NCBI GenBank assembly: GCA_028288025.1
Contig: JAQBOM010000003.1
Span: 124,001-188,000, forward strand
Length of the DNA: 64,000 nucleotides
Direction of reading: 5' to 3'
Origin: Mucilaginibacter sp.
GTDB taxonomy: Bacteria; Bacteroidota; Bacteroidia; Sphingobacteriales; Sphingobacteriaceae
Below, in pieces: positions 7,890-16,512 of the stretch. Position numbers and translations under genes: made by a program. The notes beneath the pieces are model-generated. The model did not search any database, was not told the origin of the DNA, and was given only the letters and a program-made list of their open reading frames with translations. The stretch's first letter is position 1. Every line of letters starts with the position of its first letter.

Positions 7890-9257
7890 ATGCAGTTTAT
7901 AAAAGATTACGTATTACAGCACAAACAGCGTTTGCTCGATGAATTGTTCGACCTATTACGTTTCCCATCGGTTAGCGCCGATCCAAAATATAAACCTGAG
8001 ATATTAAAAACTGCCGATTTTGTGGCACAAAAGCTGCGTGACGCCGGTGCTGATAAGGTTGAAGTTTGCCAAACTGCCGGCAACCCCATCGTTTATGGCG
8101 AAAAAATAATTGATGCTTCAAAGCCCACTGTGCTGGTATACGGCCATTATGATGTGCAGCCACCCGACCCGCTTGAATTATGGAAAACCCCTCCGTTTGA
8201 GCCAACCGTACGCGACGGGAAAATATATGCCCGTGGCGCATGTGACGATAAGGGCCAGTTTTATATGCACGTAAAAGCATTTGAATTGATGATGCAAACC
8301 AACACCCTACCCTGCAACATTAAGTTTATGATAGAAGGTGAAGAAGAAGTAGGCTCATCAAACCTCAGTATTTTTGTTAAACAAAATAAAGCGCGCTTAA
8401 AAGCAGACGTAGTGCTCATATCGGATACCTCAATGATCAGCATGGAGTATCCTTCCCTTGAAACCGGCTTACGCGGGCTGTCGTATATTGAAGTTGAGGT
8501 AACCGGCCCAAACCGCGACCTGCATTCGGGTGTATATGGTGGCGCGGTAGCCAACCCGGCTACGATCCTGGCAAAAATGATTGCATCGTTACATGATGAA
8601 AATAATCATATCACTATACCAGGCTTTTACAATAAGGTTTTGGACTTAACTGAGGCCGAACGCAAGGCGCTTAACAACGCACCATACAGCGAAGAAGAAT
8701 ATAAAAAGGACCTGGGTGTTGATGAGCTTTGGGGCGAAAAAGGCTATACCACCTTTGAACGCACCGGCACCCGCCCTACCCTGGAGGTGAACGGGATTTG
8801 GGGAGGTTATACCGGCGAGGGCGCAAAAACCGTATTGCCTTCAAAAGCCCATGCAAAAATCTCAATGAGGCTCGTACCTAACCAAAGCTCGGAAGAGATA
8901 ACTAGGCTGTTTACCAGCCATTTTGAAAAGATCGCACCAAAGTCGGTAAAGGTGAAGGTAACCCCGCACCATGGCGGCGAGCCTGTTGTGACGCCCACCG
9001 ACAGTGTTGCTTATCGTGCCGCGCAAAAGGCTATTGCCGAATCGTTTGGTAAGGAACCGATACCCACCCGCGGCGGTGGCAGTATCCCGATCGTTGCCTT
9101 ATTTGAAGCAGAACTGGGCATTAAAACGGTATTGATGGGCTTTGGCCTGGATAGTGATGCACTGCATTCGCCTAACGAGAAGTACGATATCTTTAATTAC
9201 TATAAAGGCATTGAGACGATCCCGCTTTTTCATAAATATTTTGCGGAGTTGTCTTGA
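7890..9257 (+). CDS. M20-family dipeptidase
   Basis: Zinc metallopeptidase of the carnosinase/CNDP-like M20 group, 455 residues, probably cytosolic. It hydrolyses dipeptides or short peptides. Visible motifs are LVYGHYDVQPPDP (first metal His and Asp), YARGACDDKGQ (bridging Asp), EGEEEVGSSN (catalytic and metal Glu), HSGVYGG in the dimerisation lid, and the final metal His in DALHSPNE. The first 41 in-frame residues before 7890 show no family similarity and overlap the promoter box, so the ATG at 7890 is used. It converges on a dipeptide epimerase gene; together they could handle peptides released from peptidoglycan turnover, which is inference. Confidence 0.9.
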   Translation: MQFIKDYVLQHKQRLLDELFDLLRFPSVSADPKYKPEILKTADFVAQKLRDAGADKVEVCQTAGNPIVYGEKIIDASKPTVLVYGHYDVQPPDPLELWKTPPFEPTVRDGKIYARGACDDKGQFYMHVKAFELMMQTNTLPCNIKFMIEGEEEVGSSNLSIFVKQNKARLKADVVLISDTSMISMEYPSLETGLRGLSYIEVEVTGPNRDLHSGVYGGAVANPATILAKMIASLHDENNHITIPGFYNKVLDLTEAERKALNNAPYSEEEYKKDLGVDELWGEKGYTTFERTGTRPTLEVNGIWGGYTGEGAKTVLPSKAHAKISMRLVPNQSSEEITRLFTSHFEKIAPKSVKVKVTPHHGGEPVVTPTDSVAYRAAQKAIAESFGKEPIPTRGGGSIPIVALFEAELGIKTVLMGFGLDSDALHSPNEKYDIFNYYKGIETIPLFHKYFAELS

Positions 9258-9258
9258 A

Positions 9259-9290
9259 GAGATTAGAGGTTGGAGATTAGAGATTAGTTG
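9259..9290. repeat. short tandem GATTAGAG-type intergenic repeat
   Basis: The stretch gagattagaggttggagat followed by tagagattag repeats GAGATTAG at 8-15 bp spacing, filling the gap between two convergent genes. Confidence 0.5.
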
Positions 9291-9304
9291 GCGGGCGGTT
9301 TTAG

Positions 9305-10414
9305 TCAGAATGTGAATTTTTCACATTTTTTTAAAAATTCATCATTGGCATCTGCTCCTATTCCCGGCTGATCGTTGATATTTAATTTATAGCCGTCGTA
9401 GGTGACGCCGCCTATGCAGGGGTCCTGCAAATGGCCGAGCATACAGGTATCCATATCATAAAACCGGATATTTGGGCTCGCATATACAAAATGCAGCTTG
9501 GCGCTCAAGGCGATCCGGCTTTCGAGCATACCGCCCATCATACAAGCAATGCCTTTGCCGGCCGCCACATCATGAATTTGCTTCGCTTCGTATATACCGC
9601 CGGACTTCGCCATCTTTATATTGATATAATGGCACGAGCCACTGTCAATTTGCTTACGGGCATCGTGATGATTGTAAACGCTCTCATCGGCCATAATTTT
9701 CACGGGCGATAATTTCATTAATTCGGGCAGGCTGTCGTCGTACCAGGTGCGCATGGGCTGTTCACAAAATTCAATATCATATTTTCCTAACGCCTGTAAG
9801 GCATAAACGGCATCTTCAAAACTCCAGCCCTGGTTTGCATCAACACGTATTTTCAAATCGCCACCGATAGCTTCCCTTATCTGCCTTATGCGTTCCACAT
9901 CTTCGCGGGGCTCTTTTCCAAGCTTTACCTTTAATATATTGGCACCTGATTGTTTAAATGTTATTGCCCTTTGCGCCATAAGTTCAGGGCTGGAAATACC
10001 GATCGTTATATCAGATTCAATCACCCGTTTTTCTCCTCCTAAAAACTTGTATAGCGGCAAACCGGCATTTTTGGCCGCAATATCATATAAAGCAATGTCG
10101 AAGGCGCTTTTGATAGTGGTATTGCCCGCGGTAAAATTATGAAGCTGTTGCAGGCGCGCAGGAATATCCAATGCATCTTCTCCCCTCCATAACTTTGCAA
10201 ATTCGCGGGCCATTATTAAACAGGTATCCTGCGTTTCACCAACGATCATCGGGAACGCCGAACACTCTCCCACCCCGTAAAATCCCGCCTCGGTATGCAC
10301 CCGTATAAAAACATTTTGGGCATGGTCCATCGTTCCGGTAGCAATGGTGAAAGGCTCCATAGGAATACTGAACCGGTAGATATCAATTTTGGTGATGGTG
10401 GGTGATTGTGGCAA
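9305..10414 (-). CDS. dipeptide epimerase (L-Ala-D/L-Glu epimerase type, enolase superfamily)
   Basis: Muconate-lactonizing-enzyme subgroup of the enolase superfamily, 369 residues. The capping domain opens with ITKIDIYRFSIPM. The barrel shows the catalytic KVKLGK pair, metal ligands in RVDANQGW, CEQPM and MADESV, and MMGGMLESRI near the end, the pattern of AE epimerases. These invert the Glu stereocentre of the murein dipeptide L-Ala-D-Glu so that it can be degraded. The start is TTG at 10414, because an in-frame stop lies just upstream and the next Met (residue 19) would remove the first beta strand. The precise dipeptide specificity cannot be fixed by eye. Confidence 0.87.
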   Translation of the reverse strand: MPQSPTITKIDIYRFSIPMEPFTIATGTMDHAQNVFIRVHTEAGFYGVGECSAFPMIVGETQDTCLIMAREFAKLWRGEDALDIPARLQQLHNFTAGNTTIKSAFDIALYDIAAKNAGLPLYKFLGGEKRVIESDITIGISSPELMAQRAITFKQSGANILKVKLGKEPREDVERIRQIREAIGGDLKIRVDANQGWSFEDAVYALQALGKYDIEFCEQPMRTWYDDSLPELMKLSPVKIMADESVYNHHDARKQIDSGSCHYINIKMAKSGGIYEAKQIHDVAAGKGIACMMGGMLESRIALSAKLHFVYASPNIRFYDMDTCMLGHLQDPCIGGVTYDGYKLNINDQPGIGADANDEFLKKCEKFTF

Positions 10415-10502
10415 TGTTGTATGGTTTTATTGTTGAAATGTTGTAAAGTTATGATCTTAAGGCATTCTTTAAGTTTCAAATTTTTGCGTGGGCATTTTTC
10501 TT

Positions 10503-10546
10503 TTGGTCTTTCCCGACTTTCCGACTTTACTGACTTTCCCCACTTA
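10503..10546. repeat. GACTTT-type intergenic repeat
   Basis: Tandem ~9-10-bp units: tcccgactttccgactttac then tgactttccccactt. The same family recurs at 18800, 21237, 22188 and 56066, always between genes. Confidence 0.6.
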
Positions 10547-10549
10547 ACA

Positions 10550-10580
10550 TTTGCACTTTCAAGCTTTTGCATTATATTTG
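10550..10580 (+). promoter_or_regulatory. sigma-A promoter upstream of the DUF4290 gene
   Basis: TTTG at 10550-10553, 19-bp spacer, TATATTTG at 10573-10580: a full match to the Bacteroidota consensus. It gives a ~115-nt leader before the ATG at 10700. Confidence 0.6.
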
Positions 10581-10699
10581 CACTACTACTCCAGGTAAAA
10601 TTCAACTTTGGCCTGTTATTTCCGGCAAATCAAGGAAATAATGTCTGTGCCGATTTTAAACTTTCATCAAACTGATTACTTACATAGATAAATATAACT

Positions 10700-11398
10700 A
10701 TGCCCGAATTTGATTATAATTCAACCAGGAACAAGCTGATCCTGTCGGAATATGGCCGCAACGTACAAAATATGGTTAAATATATTGTAGCGCTGCCCAC
10801 CAAAGAAGAACGCAATAAATATGCACAGGTTGTAATTGACCTGATGGGGTTTTTAAACCCGCACCTGCGCGACGTTGCGGATTTTAAACATAAACTTTGG
10901 GACCATTTACATATCATCTCTGATTTCCAGATCGATGTGGATTCGCCCTATCCCAAGCCTTCGCCCGAGGCTATCCATTTAAAGCCTGAGCCGTTGAAAT
11001 ATCCGCACCAGCGGATAAAATATAAGCACTATGGCAAAACCATTGAGCTGATGATCGAAAAAGCGAAAAGCATCGAAGATCCTGACCGTAAACGGCACAT
11101 GGTACAGGCTGTTGCCAATTTTATGAAAATGGCATACGTACAATGGAACAAAGATTCGGTAACAGACGAAAGTATTCTATCCGATTTGTATAATTTGTCG
11201 GGCGGCCAGTTAAAACTCGAGGAAAACATCAACCTGAACCGTGTTGAATACCGCGCCGCGCCTACACATAACCAAAATAGCCGGGGCCGTACCAACAACA
11301 ACCAAAACAACAGGGGACGCACTAACAATAACCCACGGAACAATAACAACAACCAAAATAATCGTAACCGCAATAACGGGGGAGCAAAGAAGTATTAA
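10700..11398 (+). CDS. DUF4290 family protein with Asn/Arg/Gly-rich tail
   Basis: 232 residues. The first ~180 match the Bacteroidota-specific DUF4290 family (YNSTRNKLILSEYGRNVQNM, HLRDVADFKHKLWDHLHIISDF, MAYVQWNKDS). No function is established for the family. The last ~45 residues are low-complexity, with repeated RGRTNNNQNN-like blocks and RNRNN, a positively charged unstructured tail of the sort found in RNA-binding proteins. No signal peptide, so cytoplasmic. It sits directly upstream of murA in the same orientation, separated by a repeat-bearing gap; co-transcription is likely because no terminator is visible. Confidence 0.85.
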   Translation: MPEFDYNSTRNKLILSEYGRNVQNMVKYIVALPTKEERNKYAQVVIDLMGFLNPHLRDVADFKHKLWDHLHIISDFQIDVDSPYPKPSPEAIHLKPEPLKYPHQRIKYKHYGKTIELMIEKAKSIEDPDRKRHMVQAVANFMKMAYVQWNKDSVTDESILSDLYNLSGGQLKLEENINLNRVEYRAAPTHNQNSRGRTNNNQNNRGRTNNNPRNNNNNQNNRNRNNGGAKKY

Positions 11399-11400
11399 TC

Positions 11401-11480
11401 AGACCATGGTCAATAGTCCATGGACCATAGCAAGAAAATGCATTTGAAGCTATGGACTATGGACCATCGCTATGGACACA
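11401..11480. repeat. CCATGGTC-type intergenic inverted repeat
   Basis: Alternating copies of atagtccatggaccatag and ctatggactatggaccat form overlapping inverted repeats. A sister copy lies between trpB and trpA at 63446-63531. Confidence 0.65.
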
Positions 11481-11494
11481 CCATGAACCACAAC

Positions 11495-12802
11495 ATGAAT
11501 AACGCGTTTGTAATCAATGGCGGAAAGCCGCTAAAAGGCGAAATAATACCCCAGGGTGCAAAAAACGAAGCGCTGCAGGTACTTTCGGCCGTATTGTTGA
11601 CCCCCGAAAAAGTAACCATAAGCAACATCCCGGATATTAAGGATGTAAATAAACTGATCGAGCTGCTTGGCGATATGGGCGTGATTGTTACCCGCCTGGC
11701 GCCCGACACTTACAGTTTTGAAGCAAAGAATATCGACCGGGATTTTTTCCTGTCGGATGCATTTAAGGAAAAAGGCGGCGGACTTCGCGGATCTATTATG
11801 ATCGTTGGGCCGCTTCTGGCACGCTTCGGTAAAGCATCCATACCAAAACCAGGCGGCGATAAAATTGGCCGGCGGCGTTTGGACACGCACTTCCTTGGAT
11901 TTGAGAAATTGGGTGCAAAGTTTAACTACGACCCTTCAAACGGTTTTTTTAATGTTGACGCTTCCGATTTAAAAGGCACATACATTTTGCTGGATGAAGC
12001 ATCAGTTACCGGAACGGCCAATATCGTAATGGCTGCCGTGTTAGCTAAGGGCACTACAACTATATACAATGCCGCATGTGAACCCTATTTGCAGCAGCTG
12101 TGCAAGATGTTAACCCGGATGGGCGCAAAGATCAGCGGCATCGGCTCCAATTTGTTAACGATTGAAGGCGTTACCGAACTGGGCGGCACGGAGCACCGGT
12201 TGTTACCGGATATGATAGAGATCGGCTCGTTTATCGGCCTTGCTGCCATGACAGAGTCAGAGATCACCATTAAAGACGTCCATTATAAGGAGTTGGGAAT
12301 GATCCCTGATGTTTTCAGGCGTTTGGGGATACAATTTGAGCTGCGTGGCGACGATATTTATATTCCGTCGCAAAAACATTACGAAATTGAGACCTTTATT
12401 GACGGTTCTATCATGACTATTGCCGATGCGCCATGGCCGGGCTTCACGCCCGACTTGCTAAGCATTTGCCTGGTAGTGGCCACACAGGCAAAGGGTTCCG
12501 TTTTGATCCACCAAAAGATGTTTGAAAGCCGCCTGTTTTTTGTAGATAAGCTATTAGATATGGGCGCGCAGATCATTTTATGCGACCCGCACCGCGCAAC
12601 AGTGATCGGTTTGGATAAACAAGTACAACTACGCGGCATATCGATGACCTCGCCGGATATCCGGGCGGGCGTTTCGCTGCTTATTGCAGCGTTATCGGCG
12701 AAGGGCAAGTCGACCATTTATAATATTGAGCAAATAGAGCGGGGTTACCAGTATATCGACCAGCGTTTGATCGCGCTTGGCGCAGATATTACGCGAATTT
12801 AA
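11495..12802 (+). CDS. murA: UDP-N-acetylglucosamine 1-carboxyvinyltransferase (Asp-type MurA)
   Basis: First committed step of peptidoglycan synthesis: transfer of enolpyruvate from PEP to UDP-GlcNAc in the cytoplasm. 435 residues from the ATG at 11495 (MNNAFVINGGKPLKGEI). The upstream in-frame Met codons lie inside an intergenic repeat and give non-family residues. KNEALQVLSA holds the conserved Lys-Asn, and R-rich GRRRLDTHF follows the active-site loop. In that loop the usual PGGC reads PGGD (Asp122), so the fosfomycin-target cysteine (Cys115 in E. coli) is replaced by aspartate. The C-terminal SMTSPDIRAGVSLLIAAL and the ending are complete. Confidence 0.95.
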   Translation: MNNAFVINGGKPLKGEIIPQGAKNEALQVLSAVLLTPEKVTISNIPDIKDVNKLIELLGDMGVIVTRLAPDTYSFEAKNIDRDFFLSDAFKEKGGGLRGSIMIVGPLLARFGKASIPKPGGDKIGRRRLDTHFLGFEKLGAKFNYDPSNGFFNVDASDLKGTYILLDEASVTGTANIVMAAVLAKGTTTIYNAACEPYLQQLCKMLTRMGAKISGIGSNLLTIEGVTELGGTEHRLLPDMIEIGSFIGLAAMTESEITIKDVHYKELGMIPDVFRRLGIQFELRGDDIYIPSQKHYEIETFIDGSIMTIADAPWPGFTPDLLSICLVVATQAKGSVLIHQKMFESRLFFVDKLLDMGAQIILCDPHRATVIGLDKQVQLRGISMTSPDIRAGVSLLIAALSAKGKSTIYNIEQIERGYQYIDQRLIALGADITRI

Positions 12803-12870
12803 GGATTAAGGTGAAGGGCGAAAGGTAACAACCTTTTATTCTTAACATTTTTCATTTTACCTCAAATTAC

Positions 12871-12878
12871 TATCTTTA
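12871..12878 (+). promoter_or_regulatory. probable -7 box for the GT39 gene
   Basis: TATCTTTA, one base off TAnnTTTG, 18 bp before the ATG at 12897. Confidence 0.35.
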
Positions 12879-12896
12879 TCAAAACCTTAACCCGAT

Positions 12897-14456
12897 ATGC
12901 CATATCAAAACCGGAGGTCATCCTATTTAGCCTTTATATTGATCTTCGTGGTCATTAAAATAGGTCTAAATCTACTGGCTATGTCTCATTTCGGTTTTCA
13001 CCGGGATGAGTTTTTACATTTAGTACTTGCCGACCATTTAGACTGGGGCTACAAAGAAGTGCCGCCGTTTATCGCCGTACTGGCAAAATTATCTTCCCTC
13101 CTGTTTGGCGACTCAGTTTTCGCAGCGCGGATATTCCCTACTATATTCAGCGGAGCAGTTGTTTGGCTCACGGGCTTAATTACCATTGAATTGGGCGGAC
13201 GTAAATTTGCCATCGCGCTGGCTTGCCTGGCGCTCATTTTTTCGCCGGCATTTGCGGCAAGCGGCTATCTTTTTCAGCCGGTTGTTTTTGACCAGCTTTG
13301 GTGGGTTACGGCTGTTTGGCTGTTAACCAAATATTGCAATACTTCAAATGTTAAATATTTATACTGGCTTGGTATAGTGGTTGGCGTAGGATTGTTGACC
13401 AAATATACCATGGCGTTTTTCACGTTCTCGCTGCTCGCTGGAATTGCCATCAGCAAGCAGCGTAAAATGTTGCTCAACAGGCATATCATTGGCGCTGCGG
13501 TAGTTGCTTTTGTTATATTTCTGCCAAATATAATCTGGCAATTTCAGCACCATTTACCGGTGATCACGCACATGAAAACCCTGCAGAAATACCAGCTTGA
13601 TTATAACAGCCCCACGGATTTCATCAAGCAGGAATTAATGGTGAACGGAATAGCCCTATTCGTATGGCTCACCGGCTTTATCTTTCTTTTGTTTTCGTCC
13701 CGGATGCATAAGTTTCAATTCCTGGCCATCGCTTTTGTATTAATATTTACCTTTTTAATAGTGATGAACGGTAAAAGCTATTACCTGTTCGGCGCTTTCC
13801 CTATGCTGTTTGCCGCGGGCGGTTTTGGCTTTGAGCGGTGGCTGAAAACAAGCGGATATACATTGAGGTCGCTTGTTATTGCATTATTTACGGTGCCGAA
13901 CCTGCTTTTATTCCCGGCTGTATTGCCTTTTTTATCGTTGGACCAAACGGTGGCCGTTTTTAAATTCGATGATGAAAATCTTCATATTTTACGGTTTGCA
14001 ACCACGTGGGAAGATCATAAAGTACACAAAACCACACAGGATTACGGCGATATGCTGGGCTGGGATGAAATGACAGATCTGGTGGACAAAGCCTGGCGAA
14101 GCCTTACACCCGAGCAACAAAAGCACACGCAAATCTTCGCCGACAATTATGGCGAAGCCGGAGCCATAACCCATTTAGGAAAGAAATATAATTTACCCGC
14201 GACCATATCGCTAAACAGCAGCTTTACACTATGGGCGCCGGATAATTTGAATGGCCAATATATTATTTATGTTGACGATCAGGGCGGCGGCAATATCAAA
14301 ACATTCCAGACGGCGCTCGAAAGTTACAGTAAGGTTGGCGAGGTGGAAAACCCGCTTGCACGCGAAAAGGGAACGGCGGTATTTATACTGGTTCACCCCG
14401 GGCACGCGTTAAATGACCGGTACCGGAAAGAACTGGCGGAAAAGCGGATGCAATGA
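12897..14456 (+). CDS. GT39-type membrane glycosyltransferase (PMT/ArnT-like)
   Basis: Polytopic inner-membrane protein of 519 residues. Hydrophobic spans begin at residue ~10 and continue to ~345, followed by a soluble domain of ~170 residues. The first extracytoplasmic loop has HRDEFLHL, the acidic catalytic motif expected of GT39 and related GT-C enzymes, which use a polyprenyl-phosphate sugar donor. PTIFSGAVVWLTGL and VGLLTKYTMAFF are typical of the family. The acceptor (protein, lipid A or another glycan) cannot be told. It stands as a single gene with its own likely promoter. Confidence 0.82.
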   Translation: MPYQNRRSSYLAFILIFVVIKIGLNLLAMSHFGFHRDEFLHLVLADHLDWGYKEVPPFIAVLAKLSSLLFGDSVFAARIFPTIFSGAVVWLTGLITIELGGRKFAIALACLALIFSPAFAASGYLFQPVVFDQLWWVTAVWLLTKYCNTSNVKYLYWLGIVVGVGLLTKYTMAFFTFSLLAGIAISKQRKMLLNRHIIGAAVVAFVIFLPNIIWQFQHHLPVITHMKTLQKYQLDYNSPTDFIKQELMVNGIALFVWLTGFIFLLFSSRMHKFQFLAIAFVLIFTFLIVMNGKSYYLFGAFPMLFAAGGFGFERWLKTSGYTLRSLVIALFTVPNLLLFPAVLPFLSLDQTVAVFKFDDENLHILRFATTWEDHKVHKTTQDYGDMLGWDEMTDLVDKAWRSLTPEQQKHTQIFADNYGEAGAITHLGKKYNLPATISLNSSFTLWAPDNLNGQYIIYVDDQGGGNIKTFQTALESYSKVGEVENPLAREKGTAVFILVHPGHALNDRYRKELAEKRMQ

Positions 14457-14554
14457 TTTTGATTTGAAAATTTGGTGATTTGAAAATTGGAAACTGATCG
14501 TATTGCATTGTAAAAGTTTGCCGTCTTTTGTACCGATAACTAAGTATTTTATTT

Positions 14555-14926
14555 ATGCGGGGGTTAAAAACAATCATCTTTTTAATTATATCCAACACCT
14601 TCATGACCTTTGCCTGGTACGGGCACTTAAAATTTAAGGACTTTGATTGGGGGAAAAACCTGGGGCTGTTTGCCGTTATCCTTATCAGCTGGGGGCTGGC
14701 CTTTTTTGAATACCTGTTCCAGGTACCGGCCAACCGTGCCGGTTTTAAAGGGGATGGCGGGCCCTACTCATTAGTGCAGCTAAAAACTATCCAGGAGGCA
14801 ATAACCTTAACCGTGTTTATGTTGTTTACCCTGATCTTCTTTAAATCGGAAAAGCTGGCCTGGAACCATTTGGTTGGCTTTGGGCTGATCGTGCTGGCGG
14901 TGTTTGTGGTGTTTAAAAAGTGGTAA
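14555..14926 (+). CDS. DMT-family small membrane protein (DUF486)
   Basis: 123 residues with four predicted membrane helices (~5-22, 37-54, 80-97, 103-120). The family signature is strong: TFAWYGHLKF, SWGLAFFEYLFQVPANR, GPYSLVQLKTIQEAITL and a short KKW end. DUF486 proteins belong to the drug/metabolite transporter superfamily, and their substrate is unknown. It follows the GT39 gene by about 100 bp that carry a repeated gatttgaaaat segment. Confidence 0.9.
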   Translation: MRGLKTIIFLIISNTFMTFAWYGHLKFKDFDWGKNLGLFAVILISWGLAFFEYLFQVPANRAGFKGDGGPYSLVQLKTIQEAITLTVFMLFTLIFFKSEKLAWNHLVGFGLIVLAVFVVFKKW

Positions 14927-14976
14927 GTTTGATTTGAAGATTACTTGCGTTGCGTCGATTGACAACATATGATAAA

Positions 14977-15007
14977 GACTTACGAAGTTTTTAAAACTTC
15001 GTAAGTC
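14977..15007. terminator. bidirectional terminator
   Basis: Near-perfect palindrome gacttacgaag-ttttt-aaaa-cttcgtaagtc between two convergent genes (DUF486 and cystathionine beta-synthase). The A and T runs inside the stem supply U-tracts in both directions. Confidence 0.7.
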
Positions 15008-15013
15008 TCAGTG

Positions 15014-16372
15014 CTAAGCCGATATCGCATTAATAATATCATACTGCGTAATGATCTCGATCTGGCCGTTGGCTTCTACCAGCACGGCGATATTATCTTT
15101 ATTGATCATGGCTGAGATATTATCGATAGATGTGTTCAGATCCACAAATGGGAACGGGCTGGTGGTGATGTTTTTTATTGGTTGAGATTTGATAGATGGG
15201 TTTTCAATCAGCGAATTCAAAATATCGCTTTCGGTGATCTTGCCTATTACCATACCTTTTTGGGTTACCGGTATCTGCGAAATATTAAGTGATTTAATGG
15301 TATTTATAGCCTCCAGAACCGTTTTTTCACAATCAATGGTAACGATCTGCTGGTTTTCCTTCTTCTCGATGATATGCCTGGCGGTTAGCTTTTCGTCCTT
15401 TAAAAATCCGCGGTCGCGCAGCCAATCGTCGTTGTACATTTTGCCCATATAGCGCGAGCCATGGTCGGGGAAAATGATAACCACTACATCGCCGGCTTTA
15501 AACCTGTCTTTCATTTGCAACACGCCTGCAACCGCAGAGCCTGTAGAATTACCTGCAAAAATGCCTTCCTTGCGTGCGATCTCGCGGGTCATTAACGCAG
15601 CATCCTTATCGGTTACTTTTTCGAAATGGTCGATCAGGCTAAAATCGACGTTCTTTGGCAAAAAATCTTCACCAATACCTTCGGTGATATACGGGTAAAT
15701 CTCGTTTTTATCCAGGATGCCTGTTTCCTTATATTTCTTAAATACCGAGCCATAGGTGTCAATACCCAATATCTGGATAGCCGGATTTTTTTCCTTGAGA
15801 TATTTTGCGGTGCCGGAAATTGTACCCCCCGTGCCTACGCCTACTACCAGGTGCGTAATTTTCCCTTCGGTTTGCTCCCAAATCTCGGGGCCGGTTTGCT
15901 CGTAATGCGCCTCGGTATTTGATAAATTGTCGTATTGGTTTGGCTTCCATGAATTGGGCACCTCCCGCTCCAGCCGCGAGGAAACCGAATAATAAGAACG
16001 GGGGTCTTCCGGGTCGACGTTGGTCGGGCAAACAATCACCTCGGCGCCAAAGGCACGCAGGGCATCGAACTTTTCTTTTGATTGCTTATCGGTACTGGTA
16101 AAAATACATTTATACCCCTTTATCACTGCGGCAATGGCAAGTCCCATGCCGGTATTGCCTGATGTGCCTTCGATGATGGTGCCGCCCGGTTTAAGCTTGC
16201 CGCTTTTTTCGGCATCCTCGATCATCTTGAGCGCCATGCGGTCCTTTATGGAATTACCCGGATTGGTGGTTTCGATCTTAGCCAAAACCGTAGCCTTAAT
16301 ATCCTTGGTTACCTTGTTCAGCTGCACCATTGGCGTATTGCCGATGGTTTCGAGTATGTTGTTGTACCACAT
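15014..16372 (-). CDS. cystathionine beta-synthase-type PLP enzyme with CBS domain pair
   Basis: 452 residues. The N-terminal ~320 are a fold-type II PLP enzyme: IGNTPMVQLNKV, PLP-lysine in NPGNSIKDRMAL, the phosphate loop GVGTGGTISGTAKYLKE, and EGTSGNTG. Residues ~335-450 hold two CBS motifs (ITESDILNSL and ITQYDIINAI), the normal regulatory tail of cystathionine beta-synthase. It condenses serine (or an activated serine) with homocysteine or sulfide. Cystathionine synthase activity is favoured over plain cysteine synthase by the CBS pair. A likely -7 box ends three bases before the ATG, so the mRNA may be leaderless. Confidence 0.88.
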   Translation of the reverse strand: MWYNNILETIGNTPMVQLNKVTKDIKATVLAKIETTNPGNSIKDRMALKMIEDAEKSGKLKPGGTIIEGTSGNTGMGLAIAAVIKGYKCIFTSTDKQSKEKFDALRAFGAEVIVCPTNVDPEDPRSYYSVSSRLEREVPNSWKPNQYDNLSNTEAHYEQTGPEIWEQTEGKITHLVVGVGTGGTISGTAKYLKEKNPAIQILGIDTYGSVFKKYKETGILDKNEIYPYITEGIGEDFLPKNVDFSLIDHFEKVTDKDAALMTREIARKEGIFAGNSTGSAVAGVLQMKDRFKAGDVVVIIFPDHGSRYMGKMYNDDWLRDRGFLKDEKLTARHIIEKKENQQIVTIDCEKTVLEAINTIKSLNISQIPVTQKGMVIGKITESDILNSLIENPSIKSQPIKNITTSPFPFVDLNTSIDNISAMINKDNIAVLVEANGQIEIITQYDIINAISA

Positions 16373-16375
16373 AGG

Positions 16376-16383
16376 GCAAAATT
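16376..16383 (-). promoter_or_regulatory. -7 box directly before the cystathionine beta-synthase start
   Basis: On the minus strand TAATTTTG (TAnnTTTG) ends three bases before the ATG at 16372, placing the expected transcription start at or next to the start codon. Confidence 0.4.
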
Positions 16384-16410
16384 AACCTTCTTTATTGATA
16401 TATTGATGAT

Positions 16411-16512
16411 GTGAGTGGTTGATTAAGTGAGTAGTTGATTTTGTTGATTGAGTTTTAAGGTATAACAAAACAATCACCATTCACTCAATCAACTTAATCC
16501 AACCTAATCAAC
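16411..16512. repeat. TTGATT-type intergenic inverted repeat
   Basis: The left half has several gttgatt units (ggttgattaagtgagtagtt, gattttgttgattgag); the right half has the complement (cactcaatcaacttaatcc, aacctaatcaac). It can fold into a long imperfect hairpin. Sister copies lie at 52440-52562 and 60314-60412. Confidence 0.65.

Noticed and set aside
11420..11494. Longer start for MurA
   Set aside because: Residues come from a dispersed intergenic repeat and precede the conserved MurA N-terminus.
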